Assembly: GCA_041552055.1 (NCBI GenBank)
Contig: JBFELO010000055.1
Location: forward strand, 1 to 28,382
Direction of reading: 5' to 3'
Source of the DNA: JBFELO01 sp041552055
Lineage (GTDB): Bacteria > Acidobacteriota > Thermoanaerobaculia > Thermoanaerobaculales > Sulfomarinibacteraceae
Length of the DNA: 28,382 nt
Below, piece after piece: positions 15,718 through 23,531 of this stretch. The notes under the pieces were generated by a model. The model saw nothing but the letters and a program-made list of their open reading frames with translations, was not told the DNA's origin and made no database searches. A program made the position numbers and the translations under genes. Numbering within the stretch: the first letter of the stretch is position 1; the number at the start of each line of letters is the position of its first letter.

Positions 15718-17496
15718 TCAATGTGGAAAACGGGTGGTATGCGGCGGCAAGGTGTGATCGAGCCATGCCACCTCTATCCACCGGCGGACCGAGTTGATCA
15801 GCGAAATGCCCGTTGCGTGTGCGATTTCGTCGACGGAGATCACGCGTTCCTCGATCTCACCCTGTTCGAGGAGGTGGCCACGAAAGGTGCCCGCCAGCAG
15901 ACCGCTGCTCACGGCAGGCGTCACCAGGACGCCATCAATCCGCAGCACGACGTTTGCCATCGTGGACTCGGTGACCTCGCCGCGTTCGTTCCATAGCAGC
16001 ACGTCGTGGCAGTCGGGACGGGTGGCGAGCGCGCGCGTGTAGGTGGCCCGCTGCGTCGTCTTGAACCGGAGCAACGGATCGCGGGAGTCGATCGGTTCCT
16101 CGGCAAGGCCGAGGCGGACCGGGCGTCGGCCCGTGTCGGATTTGACCGGGTCTGCCTCGATCGACACGGCACCATCCGGCGCGACCAGGAGTCGGACCCG
16201 GTGTGGCTCGGGTGTGTACTTCTCGGCTCGGGTCTTGAGCGTGGCCCGGGTGTGATCGTCGCTGAACGGTCGAACGAAATACGCCGCTGCATCGGCAAGT
16301 CGCCGGAGGTGTCTGTCGAGCAGGAAGTAGCCCCCGTGAGGGTCCCACAGCAGGGTCTCGAGGAGCTCGAACCGAGGCGGAGGCTCGACGAGCACTCTGG
16401 CCTTCACGACACACTCACGGTACTCGTCGTCGGGGTCCGAGTCCCACACAATCCCTCCTCCCACTCCGAACACGAGCCTCTCCGAGGCGGGATCCACCAC
16501 CGCCGTGCGGATGGCGACGTTGAAGTGCGCGCGCCGGCCCGGCGCGACAAAGCCGATCGCCCCGGTGTACACGTCGCGGGGGCCTCGCTCGAGCTGACTG
16601 ATGAGCTCCATCGCGCGGATCTTCGGTGCACCCGTTATGGACGCCGATGGAAACAGGGCTTGCACCACCTCGACCAGCGACGTGCGCGTTCGCGCCCGAA
16701 CCGTCGAAGTCATCTGGAGCACTGTCGGGTAGCGTTCCACGGTCCACAGGTCCGACACGTGGACGGTTCCGACCTCGGCGATTCGTCCCAGATCGTTCCG
16801 AACCATGTCCACGATCATGAGGTTTTCGGCGCGGTTCTTCTCCGACACACGAAGCCACTCCATTTGCTCCTGGTCCGACTCGAGGTCGAGACCTCGGGGC
16901 GACGTGCCCTTCATCGGTCGGCAGGTCACGTCGTGGCCGTCGAGCGCGAAGAAGAGTTCCGGCGAAGCGCTGCAGATCGTGAGGGTCCCGAGGTGGAGGT
17001 AGGCGGCGCACGAGGCTTGCTGGGCGCCGTGGAGGGCCACGAACAGCGATCGGGGGTCGCCGCGGAAAGCAGCGGTGAGTCGTTGGGTGAGGTTGACCTG
17101 GTAGCTGTCGCCACGAGCGATGTGTTCTCTGATGGCGGCCACCAGGAGTGCGTACTCCTCGTACCCGAGTGAGAAGCCTGGATCGTCGAGGTGGTGCTCC
17201 CCGCAAGGCGCGACCGGAAGAGTGGCGCACGGTTCCGCGCTGGCGAACAGCGCGAAGGACAGCAGGGGAAGCTCGCCGGACGGGGCGCGCACGCGCATCG
17301 CGGGGTCGAAGGCCGATGCCGCCTCGTAACACAGAAAGCCGGCCGCGAACAGGCCACGCTCTTCGACCGCCCGCTCGACCAGATCGAGTGCGGTACACAC
17401 CTGGTGCGCGTCGAACGTCTCTACGACGTCGACGCGGTTGCGGAACTGCATCCAGCATCCTCGAACGCTGTCCCGAATCACCGCTCGCTCGATCAT
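15718..17496 (-). CDS. pabB: Aminodeoxychorismate synthase component I fused to aminodeoxychorismate lyase
   Basis: This 592-residue cytosolic protein is a PabB-PabC fusion for p-aminobenzoate and hence folate synthesis. Residues 1-370 are the chorismate-binding domain, with PMKGTSPRG around Lys196 (the lysine that forms the chorismate adduct in PabB), FPSASITGAPK (282-292) and GVGGGIVWDSDPDDEY near 344-359. Residues about 375-592 are a class IV PLP aminotransferase-type lyase, with the PLP lysine probably Lys479 in RFKTTQR, and NERGEVTESTMANV downstream. Such fusions are common in bacteria and need a separate PabA glutaminase, which is not in this window. ATG 17496 gives a full-length N terminus. 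The gene is divergent from the acyl-CoA synthetase. Confidence 0.9.
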   Translation of the reverse strand: MIERAVIRDSVRGCWMQFRNRVDVVETFDAHQVCTALDLVERAVEERGLFAAGFLCYEAASAFDPAMRVRAPSGELPLLSFALFASAEPCATLPVAPCGEHHLDDPGFSLGYEEYALLVAAIREHIARGDSYQVNLTQRLTAAFRGDPRSLFVALHGAQQASCAAYLHLGTLTICSASPELFFALDGHDVTCRPMKGTSPRGLDLESDQEQMEWLRVSEKNRAENLMIVDMVRNDLGRIAEVGTVHVSDLWTVERYPTVLQMTSTVRARTRTSLVEVVQALFPSASITGAPKIRAMELISQLERGPRDVYTGAIGFVAPGRRAHFNVAIRTAVVDPASERLVFGVGGGIVWDSDPDDEYRECVVKARVLVEPPPRFELLETLLWDPHGGYFLLDRHLRRLADAAAYFVRPFSDDHTRATLKTRAEKYTPEPHRVRLLVAPDGAVSIEADPVKSDTGRRPVRLGLAEEPIDSRDPLLRFKTTQRATYTRALATRPDCHDVLLWNERGEVTESTMANVVLRIDGVLVTPAVSSGLLAGTFRGHLLEQGEIEERVISVDEIAHATGISLINSVRRWIEVAWLDHTLPPHTTRFPH

Positions 17497-17578
17497 GTTC
17501 GGTCATGGAGAGTATCTCATCGGGGGAGAAATCGAACGTGGAACTCGATTGACCGCACGGATCGCACATGAGATCAGC

Positions 17579-17607
17579 TTGAGTTGGGGCTTCGCGCGGC
17601 CTACAAT
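17579..17607 (+). promoter_or_regulatory. Sigma-70-type promoter for the acyl-CoA synthetase gene
   Basis: TTGAGT (17579-17584) and TACAAT (17602-17607) are separated by exactly 17 bases. The predicted start near 17614 leaves a leader of about 24 bases containing AGGAA before the ATG at 17638. Confidence 0.65.
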
Positions 17608-17637
17608 CGGCGCACCGAAAAGGTGGGGGACAGGAAG

Positions 17638-19425
17638 ATGGGATCCACTATCAACGAGCGGTTCTTGGATGTCGTGGGTCGTCGGGGCGAAGCGTCGGCG
17701 TTCATGGTCAAGCGCGACGGGACGTGGAGGACGTACTCGTACGACTGGATGCTGGAGCAGGCGCAGCGGTCCGCGTTCGGGCTCCGCAGCCTCGGGTTCG
17801 AGGCCGGGAACCGGATCGGCATCCTGGCCGAGAACCGGCCGGAGTGGGCCACCACCGATTTCGGTGCCATGGCGGCGGGCTGCGCGCTCGTCCCCATGTA
17901 CACGACGCTGATACCGGATCAGGTCGCCTACATCCTGAACGACTCGGAGGCAAAGGCGGTGTTCGTGTCGACCATGGACCACCTGGAAACGGTTCTCTCG
18001 ATCCGCGACAAGCTGCCCCACCTGCGCAAGGTCATCGTGTTCTACCCGGAAAATCTCGAAGAGGACGACTTCGCGATCAGCCTCGACACGCTGAAGTCGC
18101 ACGGCGAGGGGCACACGTTCGAAGAGTTCCAGGCCATGGCGCGCGAGACCGGGCCCGACGACACCGCGACCCTGATCTACACCTCGGGCACGACCGGGGA
18201 TCCAAAGGGTGTCGTCCTGAGTCACCGGAACTTCATCGCGGAGTTCGAGGCGGTCGAACCGTTCTTCGAGGGCACGGTTGAAGACATCGTGATGTCGTTC
18301 CTGCCCCTGTCGCACATCCTCCAGCGGGTCACCGACATGTATTCGCTGCTGTTCGGGATGAGGGTCGCGTACGCGGAGAGCCTCGAGACGTTGGGAGAAA
18401 ACCTCAGGGAGGTGCGGCCCACCAGCATCGCTGCGGTACCACGCGTGTACGAGAAGATCGCGGGCAGGATCCTCGAGGGGGCGGAAAAGGGCTCGGCGCT
18501 GAAGCGGAGGCTGTTCAACTGGGCGCTGGATGTCGGCAGACGGTACCGACGCGCGGAAGCTCGAGGGTCTGTCCCGTCGGGGCTTGCCGTTCGCCACGCG
18601 ATCGCGGACCGGCTGGTGTTCGGCAAGATTCGCGCTGCGACGGGGGGACGGATGAGGTTCTACGCCGCAGCGGGCGCGCCGCTTCCGGCCGATCTTGCCG
18701 AGTTCTTCTACGCCGTGGGCATCAAGATCCTCGAGGTTTACGGCATGACCGAGTTGAGTGGTGCCGTTACGGTCAACACGTCCAGCGAGTTTCTCTTCGG
18801 AAGCGTCGGCAAGGTGTGCCCCGGGGTCGAGCTCAAGATCACCGAAGAGGGGGAGGTCTGCGTCAGAGGTGACCTGGTGATGCAGGAGTACTGGAACAAA
18901 CCCGAAGCGACGGCGGAGACCATCGACGCGGACGGCTGGCTGCACTCCGGTGACGTCGGCCACATAGATGACGACGGGTTCGTGTACATCACCGATCGGA
19001 TGAAGGAGCTCATCGTCACCGCGGGAGGCAAGAACGTGGCACCGCAGCCGCTCGAGAACGCCCTCAAGGCGGACAAGTACGTCGGCCAGGCAATGGTGAT
19101 CGGCGATCGCCGCAACTTCATCAGCGCGCTCATCGTGCCCGAACGCGAGGTGCTCGTATCTTGGGCGGCGGAGCAGGGCCTGTCGCGAGACGTTGCCGAG
19201 CTGTGCCGCGACGAGCGGGTGATCGACCACTTCACACGGATCGTGGAAGAAAGGATGGCTGCGTTTTCCAGGTACGAGCGGGTGCGTGAGTTCAGACTCG
19301 TGCCGGAGGAGTTCACCCAGGAGGCGGGCGAGCTGACGCCGACCCTGAAGCTCAAGCGGCGAGTCCTGCTGGCCAAGTACGAGGACCTCATCGGTGGGAT
19401 GTACGCGGCCACCAAACCCCGGTGA
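17638..19425 (+). CDS. Long-chain fatty acid--CoA ligase (AMP-forming)
   Basis: This 595-residue adenylating enzyme activates fatty acids with ATP and CoA, via an acyl-AMP intermediate. The phosphate-binding loop YTSGTTGDPKG is at 181-191. The A5-type motif YGMTE, the later GWLHSGDVGHIDDDGFVYITDR and the C-terminal TLKLKRR with the catalytic lysine region are all present. The overall pattern is that of FadD15/FAA1-like long-chain ligases. ATG 17638 is selected over the upstream in-frame start at 17584 because of AGGAA in front and because the promoter -10 lies inside the longer version. It probably works at the membrane face in lipid degradation or remodelling. Chain-length preference cannot be read. 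Confidence 0.92.
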   Translation: MGSTINERFLDVVGRRGEASAFMVKRDGTWRTYSYDWMLEQAQRSAFGLRSLGFEAGNRIGILAENRPEWATTDFGAMAAGCALVPMYTTLIPDQVAYILNDSEAKAVFVSTMDHLETVLSIRDKLPHLRKVIVFYPENLEEDDFAISLDTLKSHGEGHTFEEFQAMARETGPDDTATLIYTSGTTGDPKGVVLSHRNFIAEFEAVEPFFEGTVEDIVMSFLPLSHILQRVTDMYSLLFGMRVAYAESLETLGENLREVRPTSIAAVPRVYEKIAGRILEGAEKGSALKRRLFNWALDVGRRYRRAEARGSVPSGLAVRHAIADRLVFGKIRAATGGRMRFYAAAGAPLPADLAEFFYAVGIKILEVYGMTELSGAVTVNTSSEFLFGSVGKVCPGVELKITEEGEVCVRGDLVMQEYWNKPEATAETIDADGWLHSGDVGHIDDDGFVYITDRMKELIVTAGGKNVAPQPLENALKADKYVGQAMVIGDRRNFISALIVPEREVLVSWAAEQGLSRDVAELCRDERVIDHFTRIVEERMAAFSRYERVREFRLVPEEFTQEAGELTPTLKLKRRVLLAKYEDLIGGMYAATKPR

Positions 19426-19452
19426 GACAGGCGGGCCGGAGGCGGCTACAAT
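19424..19452 (+). promoter_or_regulatory. Promoter giving a probable leaderless zinc-ribbon transcript
   Basis: GAGACA (19424-19429) and TACAAT (19447-19452) are spaced 17 bases. The -10 ends only six bases before the ATG at 19459, so transcription should begin at or within a base or two of the start codon. The -35 overlaps the preceding stop codon. Confidence 0.55.
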
Positions 19453-19458
19453 CGGCGA

Positions 19459-19680
19459 ATGAACCGGAACCGTCAGTACGAGGCACTCGAGGCCTCCGAG
19501 CTGTTCTGTCCAAAGTGCCGGGAGTCGCGCCCGGTTCGCCGCCACCTGCTACTGGTGCTGCCGACCGGGAACAAGTACGAGTACCGCTGCGCGACGTGCG
19601 GAACCGCTGTCGGTGGCAAGGACGACGGCGACGCCAGCGAGTTCCGAGAGATTCTGCGCGGCAGGCGGCTCGTGGAGTGA
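19459..19680 (+). CDS. Small zinc-ribbon protein
   Basis: A 73-residue soluble protein with two CxxC knuckles, CPKC (17-20) and CATC (44-47), spaced like a rubredoxin-type zinc ribbon. The centre is RRHLLLVLPTGNKYEYRC. It likely binds one zinc ion. The partner (nucleic acid or protein) is unknown. There is no ribosome site before the ATG; instead a -10 hexamer sits where the leader should be, which fits leaderless translation. It lies 33 bases after the acyl-CoA synthetase and could also be read through from it. Confidence 0.72.
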   Translation: MNRNRQYEALEASELFCPKCRESRPVRRHLLLVLPTGNKYEYRCATCGTAVGGKDDGDASEFREILRGRRLVE

Positions 19681-19854
19681 AGTGACCAACCGCCCGCCCC
19701 ATCAGATGCGAGATGCGAGGCGTATCCGAAGGCGAAGCCGCACGCCGAAGGCGAACCCGGATCCCCCGCCCACACGGAGTGAATCGCCGGAGGTCGGTGG
19801 ACCGCCGCCTCAGATGGTTGTGGATCTGGTAGGGTAGAAGAGAAGGAGGCTCGC

Positions 19855-20016
19855 TTGGCAAAGAGGGGCGGAGGCTACAAGTTCGAAAAGCGTCGCAAGG
19901 AGCTGAAGAAACAGAAGAAGAAGCGGGAGAAGCTGGAGCGTAGGAACAAGCTCCCTACCGAGCCCGAGAAAGATCTTCCCGCGGACACGGTCCCACCCGT
20001 ACAGAGCCCCGACTGA
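19855..20016 (+). CDS. Lysine-rich small protein, TTG start
   Basis: A 53-residue frame starts at TTG 19855, five bases after a near-perfect AAGGAGG (19843-19849). The product begins MAKRGGGYKFEKRRKELKKQ, continues as a Lys/Arg/Glu-rich helix to about residue 32, and ends in a Pro-rich acidic tail. It resembles small basic proteins that I have seen annotated as hypothetical in several bacterial phyla. A nucleic-acid or ribosome-associated role would suit the charge but is a guess. Evidence for coding is the ribosome site, the non-random composition and the plausible family start; length alone would not support it. Confidence 0.6.
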   Translation: MAKRGGGYKFEKRRKELKKQKKKREKLERRNKLPTEPEKDLPADTVPPVQSPD

Positions 20017-20287
20017 CACCCTTGCCGGCGTGACCACGGGGCTCCCCCTGATTGTTCCGCTCGCCGCTACTGGACGGTGATGCGCGAGCCGATCCCGTCA
20101 GCCGAACCATCCCAACCGGGGACGAGCGTGCCCGTGCAGCTCGGCCGGTTTTGACCTGCCGCGGTCATAAACTCACTCGGCAAATCCACTTCCATCTCCG
20201 GGTCCGAGACCTCACGCGATGCCGTGCGGCCAATCGGGTGAGAAAACGGACGGGGATGCGGACACCATCAAAAGATATCAAGCATCC
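20017..20287. other. Intergenic stretch without a supported gene
   Basis: Between the lysine-rich small protein and the XRE promoter I see no ribosome site with a convincing frame. A 79-codon open frame at 20052-20291 has Arg-rich, low-quality composition and ends inside the XRE promoter. Confidence 0.5.
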
Positions 20288-20316
20288 TTGACATTTTGTC
20301 AAAGAGACTTTACATT
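20288..20316 (+). promoter_or_regulatory. Strong sigma-70 promoter of the XRE operon
   Basis: TTGACA (20288-20293, full consensus) and TACATT (20311-20316) are spaced exactly 17 bases. Start is expected near 20323, leaving about 26 bases with GGAGG before the ATG at 20349. This is the best promoter match in the window. Confidence 0.8.
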
Positions 20317-20336
20317 AATGTCAGGTTGACTTGACA
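20288..20336. promoter_or_regulatory. Palindromic operator sites overlapping the XRE promoter
   Basis: Three symmetric elements lie across the promoter. TTGACATTTTGTCAA (20288-20302) is a perfect palindrome that contains the -35. ACATTAATGT (20312-20321) covers the -10. TGTCA (20319-20323) faces TTGACA (20331-20336), with an extra TTGAC at 20326-20330. The shared half-site TTGACA/TGTCAA suggests binding by the XRE protein encoded directly downstream, with negative autoregulation as the natural reading. Binding itself is inferred. Confidence 0.6.
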
Positions 20337-20348
20337 TCGGAGGCTGAA

Positions 20349-20561
20349 ATGAAGGCTCGGATCATCAATCACGTGAGGGAGCGGCGGGCCGGGATGGGGA
20401 TGACCCAGGAGGATCTGGCGGAAGCGTGCGGCGTGAGCCGCCAGAGTATCAACTCCATCGAACGCGGGAAGTATATCCCCAGTCTGCCCCTCGCCCTCAG
20501 GTTGGCCGAGGTCTTCGGATGTGCGACTGACGATCTCTTCGAAAGGGAGGAGGCTCGATGA
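20349..20561 (+). CDS. Small XRE-family transcriptional regulator
   Basis: This 70-residue protein is essentially one helix-turn-helix domain: MTQEDLAEACGVSRQSINSIERGKYIPSL (about 18-46), followed by LALRLAEVFGCATDDLFE. It matches the YozG-like group of minimal XRE regulators that commonly sit before small membrane protein genes. ATG 20349 has GGAGG five bases upstream; the TTG at 20331 is in frame but lies in the operator. The stop overlaps the next start as ATGA. It probably acts as a dimer on the palindromes in its own promoter. Confidence 0.88.
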   Translation: MKARIINHVRERRAGMGMTQEDLAEACGVSRQSINSIERGKYIPSLPLALRLAEVFGCATDDLFEREEAR

Positions 20562-20764
20562 ACACGCTTCTGGATGAAAGGTACTTTCTGCATCGCTACA
20601 AGGCGACCAGCCACGCCGGCGTCGTGATGGCGATGTTGGTGGCGGGGCTCTTCATCTACCACCAGCTGCATGACCACGTGATTCGCTGGGAACTCGCCGC
20701 GATTCTCGCCGCCGGCGTCGTCACCAAGGTGATCGCGATGATCTACTACCGAAGGAGGGAGTGA
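20558..20764 (+). CDS. Small two-helix membrane protein in the XRE operon
   Basis: A 68-residue protein with two hydrophobic segments (about 22-36 and 45-63) joined by a short His-containing turn (HQLHDHVIRW), and a basic C terminus YYRRRE. The N terminus LDERYFLHRYKATSHAG is the most distinctive part. The start has GGAGGAGG upstream and overlaps the regulator stop as ATGA, so co-translation is expected. Function is unknown. Small membrane proteins downstream of such regulators are often supposed to sense or respond to envelope signals. Confidence 0.78.
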   Translation: MNTLLDERYFLHRYKATSHAGVVMAMLVAGLFIYHQLHDHVIRWELAAILAAGVVTKVIAMIYYRRRE

Positions 20765-20766
20765 TC

Positions 20767-21060
20767 ATGCTGGTACGGAAGCTCCGAGCCGAAGGCAAGC
20801 TCGATGGGGGCGTCGGTCCTGTTTCCCTGGTGCTGGGGCAGGTGGCGGCTCTCGCCGCGATCGTGCTCGGCCGATTGGCCAGGGAGAGCGGCAGCGTCGG
20901 TCTTCCCTTCGGTCTGTCTCTCGGCGACTTCTCGCTGGGGTTTATGGCAGGACTGGGTGCGACGTTCATTCTCGCATCGACCCCTCTCTCGTTGACGCGC
21001 CGACGACGTACGACGTCGAAGGGGACGAAAGGGCTGCCTCACGGAGGGAATAAGACATGA
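20767..21060 (+). CDS. Small membrane protein in the XRE operon
   Basis: A 97-residue protein with two hydrophobic stretches: GPVSLVLGQVAALAAIVLG, and a second near FSLGFMAGLGATFILASTPL. It has a basic C-terminal tail (SLTRRRRTTSK). I start at ATG 20767 because AGGAGG sits eight bases upstream; GTG 20761 is in frame but too close to that site. Its stop overlaps the next small gene as ATGA. I do not recognise the family. Confidence 0.7.
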   Translation: MLVRKLRAEGKLDGGVGPVSLVLGQVAALAAIVLGRLARESGSVGLPFGLSLGDFSLGFMAGLGATFILASTPLSLTRRRRTTSKGTKGLPHGGNKT

Positions 21061-21137
21061 GACGCCACGCTGTGTTCGCGGTGTTCTGGATCGTCGTGAT
21101 CGCCGGTTTCGCGCTCCTGGTTTTCGGAACCTGGTGA
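21057..21137 (+). CDS. 26-residue single-span membrane peptide, last gene of the XRE operon
   Basis: The frame MRRHAVFAVFWIVVIAGFAL and its last six residues (LVFGTW) form one basic N terminus plus one membrane helix. It starts by ATGA overlap with the upstream gene and has GGAGGG in front. Such tiny hydrophobic peptides are easy to miss in automated annotation. Composition, ribosome site and overlap together support it. The convergent LarA-like gene ends 29 bases later. Confidence 0.6.
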   Translation: MRRHAVFAVFWIVVIAGFALLVFGTW

Positions 21138-21166
21138 GACCTCGGACCGGCATTCCAAGAGGAGAG

Positions 21167-22552
21167 TCACTGTCGGTTGATGGCCATGGGATACCTCACC
21201 AGCGCCACCGTCGCGTCCGAACCGTGGATCGAGCGTGCCCGGTCGATGGCGTCGTCGACGGTCGCCGCCGCCTCGAATCCGAGTTGCTCGACCAGGGCGG
21301 GGTGCCTCGCGTGCGCCACGTAGACCCTGGCCGCGTGTCGCAATCGCTTGAGGGGATAGGTGGCCATGATGCCGTGCACAGGGTGGAACCCGAACCGGTG
21401 GCGGTAACAATCGATGTAATTCCGCCGACCGGCAAACTCCTCCTCGAACCGATCGCGGATTTCGTAGGGGTCGCGGCTGTCGCTGAGGACGCGGTCCCAC
21501 ACCTCGCGATAGGACGGATGGTGGACCTCGTCCCACTCGTCTTCACAGGGGCTTGCGAGAATCACCGTGCAGCCAGGTTTGCCGAGCGCCTCGATGACGC
21601 CACCGAGGTAGCCGAGTCCTGTGGACACCAGGGTCAGCAGGGGGTTCATCGCGGCGAATGCCGCGTAGGGGCTCCACTCGGGTACGCCGTAGCAGACGAT
21701 ATCCGCGCGGTCTGCGAGCAGGGTCCGTCGGGATTGACCGCGCGCCGCCTGCAGCTCCAGCACCTTGGCGCGGGTCGCCCCCACGCTTCCCGCCCACATC
21801 GCGCCGACCTGCAGCGGGTTGGCGAGTACGGTCTCGACCTTGAAAAAGTGATCGGCGCCCAGCCGCTGCTCGCACAGTTCGCCCATATCGTCGAGCACCT
21901 CGTGCATCTTGTTCTTTTCGGAGGACATGGACATGGCGTCAGGGGTGTGGTGCGCCCGGATCGACCGGTAGCTGGAGAGGCCGACACAGATGGACTTCCA
22001 GCCGCCGTTGAACGCCCGCCAGCAGACGGTGTTGAGGTAGATGCACAGATCGGTCTCGACGGCGAGTCGGTTGAGCTCGACCACGTGCCCACCGGCGGTC
22101 GTGCCGAGGTGCACGATGGTGTCCGGATCCTCGGCGTCGTGGCACCGCAGCCGTCCGTCGAACCGGTCGATCAGACGCCTCCCGATGATCTTGCCGAGCT
22201 CGTCGCGAGTGAACTGGCGGTGGAGCGCGTTGGCGCAGAGCAGGGTGATGTCGGATTCGGCGACACCACCGGAGACCAGCTGGTCGACGATGCGATCCAG
22301 TCCGACCTCCCACACCGGCGCGTAACAGGGCACGGTCGGATCGTCGAACGCGATCGTGACCCTGGAGCCGGGCTTGACGACCTCGGGCAGTGGGGGCCGG
22401 TCGATCGGACGCGCCAGGGCCTGGTCCACCGTGTGTCCCACATCCGGCATCGGTTCGAGCGGCAGGGTCGGTTCCTGTGTGACCGCGTGCACGTTGTCGT
22501 CCAACCTCACCGGCACCATCTCGGTCCCGCAGACGATCTCCATCTCCGCCAT
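21167..22552 (-). CDS. LarA-like (DUF2088) nickel-pincer enzyme candidate
   Basis: The 461-residue protein belongs to the LarA superfamily, whose founding member racemises lactate using a nickel-pincer nucleotide cofactor. Likely family positions are ANALHRQFTRDEL (His111-Arg112, matching the LarA HR motif), His138 in RCHDAED, and FNGGWKS with Lys186 where LarA carries the cofactor lysine, followed by SIRAHHTP. The C-terminal half is divergent. ATG 22552 has AGGAGG six bases upstream; the 59-codon upstream extension is not supported. No larB, larC or larE is nearby, so the cofactor must come from elsewhere or the protein does not use it. The substrate is unknown; related members act on other 2-hydroxyacids. 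Confidence 0.78.
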   Translation of the reverse strand: MAEMEIVCGTEMVPVRLDDNVHAVTQEPTLPLEPMPDVGHTVDQALARPIDRPPLPEVVKPGSRVTIAFDDPTVPCYAPVWEVGLDRIVDQLVSGGVAESDITLLCANALHRQFTRDELGKIIGRRLIDRFDGRLRCHDAEDPDTIVHLGTTAGGHVVELNRLAVETDLCIYLNTVCWRAFNGGWKSICVGLSSYRSIRAHHTPDAMSMSSEKNKMHEVLDDMGELCEQRLGADHFFKVETVLANPLQVGAMWAGSVGATRAKVLELQAARGQSRRTLLADRADIVCYGVPEWSPYAAFAAMNPLLTLVSTGLGYLGGVIEALGKPGCTVILASPCEDEWDEVHHPSYREVWDRVLSDSRDPYEIRDRFEEEFAGRRNYIDCYRHRFGFHPVHGIMATYPLKRLRHAARVYVAHARHPALVEQLGFEAAATVDDAIDRARSIHGSDATVALVRYPMAINRQ

Positions 22553-22727
22553 CGGGTGCCTCCTCGTGGATCGCGTGTGCAAGCATACGTCGTCTCCCGA
22601 CGGGCACGCCAGGTGGCGGGAGCGTTGATGGCGCTGGGAACAGAACCGAAACGGGTGCGTAGGTTTGAGTAATGTCACCGAACGGGAGAACTGAAACACA
22701 ATAGGCGAATCGGAAGGAGGAGCAGCC

Positions 22728-23495
22728 ATGGACGACGGGAGCGATCGCCCGAGCTACGAGCCGGAGGGACCGTTGACGGATCCGGCGCACCGGTCGCAGA
22801 GGTACAGTGCCGCGAAGAGGCTCTGGATCGCGTTCGTGTCACCGGCACAGGTTTTTGCCGACATCAAGGTGAAGCCGACGTGGGTGCTGTGCCTGGTAAT
22901 GATAGTCATCCTGGGTGTCGCGATCCAGTTCGTGGTCGTTCCCCACATCGACACCGAGGCAACGCTGCGCGCACGCCTCGGGGATCGGGCTGACGAGCTG
23001 AGCGACGAGCAGATCGACGACATCGTCCAACGGGGAGAGACGTTCGCGCAGTATGTCCCGCTCATAGGGGTCCTGGTCAGTCCGATCGCGTGGGCATTGA
23101 TAGCAGCGGTGTTCTTCCTGATGCTGAAAATCGTCGGCTCAGACGCGGATTATCCGCGGATCTTCTCGTCGACCTTGCACTCCTACTGGCCGGCGTCGGT
23201 GATCCAGATGGCGCTGACAGCCGTGCTGATCCAGAGGTTCGACACGATCTCACAGCAGGAGGTGCCGAACGTGGTGAAGTCGCACCTCGGCGCCCTGCTG
23301 TCATCGGACGCGCCGGCGTGGGCGATCTCGGCGGCCAGCACCATCAGTGTCTTCAACATCTGGATTCTGATCCTGCTCGTGATCGGTTTCCAGATCGTCG
23401 GCGGCATCTCGCGCGGCAAGGCGATCGTGGCGGCGCTGGTACCGTGGGGCGTGTGGTTCGTGGCCAAGGCCGGCCTGGGTGCGCTGGCGGGGTAG
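22728..23495 (+). CDS. Yip1-family membrane protein
   Basis: A 255-residue protein with a hydrophilic N terminus (about 1-40), the typical AFVSPAQVFADIKVKPTWV entry segment, and about five membrane helices. The ending IVGGISRGKAIVAALVPWGVW is also characteristic of bacterial Yip1 proteins. The ATG has GGAAGGAGGAG upstream. It precedes the adaptor gene by 36 bases on the same strand, so it likely shares the operon with the MacAB-type exporter. Yip1 proteins frequently accompany such exporters, but the mechanism is not known. Confidence 0.82.
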   Translation: MDDGSDRPSYEPEGPLTDPAHRSQRYSAAKRLWIAFVSPAQVFADIKVKPTWVLCLVMIVILGVAIQFVVVPHIDTEATLRARLGDRADELSDEQIDDIVQRGETFAQYVPLIGVLVSPIAWALIAAVFFLMLKIVGSDADYPRIFSSTLHSYWPASVIQMALTAVLIQRFDTISQQEVPNVVKSHLGALLSSDAPAWAISAASTISVFNIWILILLVIGFQIVGGISRGKAIVAALVPWGVWFVAKAGLGALAG

Positions 23496-23531
23496 GTCGA
23501 GAGATCACCGGCTTCTGATCGGGACTGGCAG

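Noticed and set aside
17503..19545. 680-codon open frame on the minus strand
   Set aside because: Antisense to the acyl-CoA synthetase, which has all catalytic motifs; the frame has no recognisable domain.
19682..19837. 51-codon frame starting GTG right after the zinc-ribbon stop
   Set aside because: Arg/Pro-rich low-complexity product, no ribosome site, and partly repeated DNA; not convincing as a gene.
20052..20291. 79-codon frame upstream of the XRE gene
   Set aside because: No ribosome site, Arg-rich composition and overlap with the XRE promoter.
21134..22672. 512-codon plus-strand frame
   Set aside because: Antisense to the LarA-like gene, whose ribosome site and motifs are clear.
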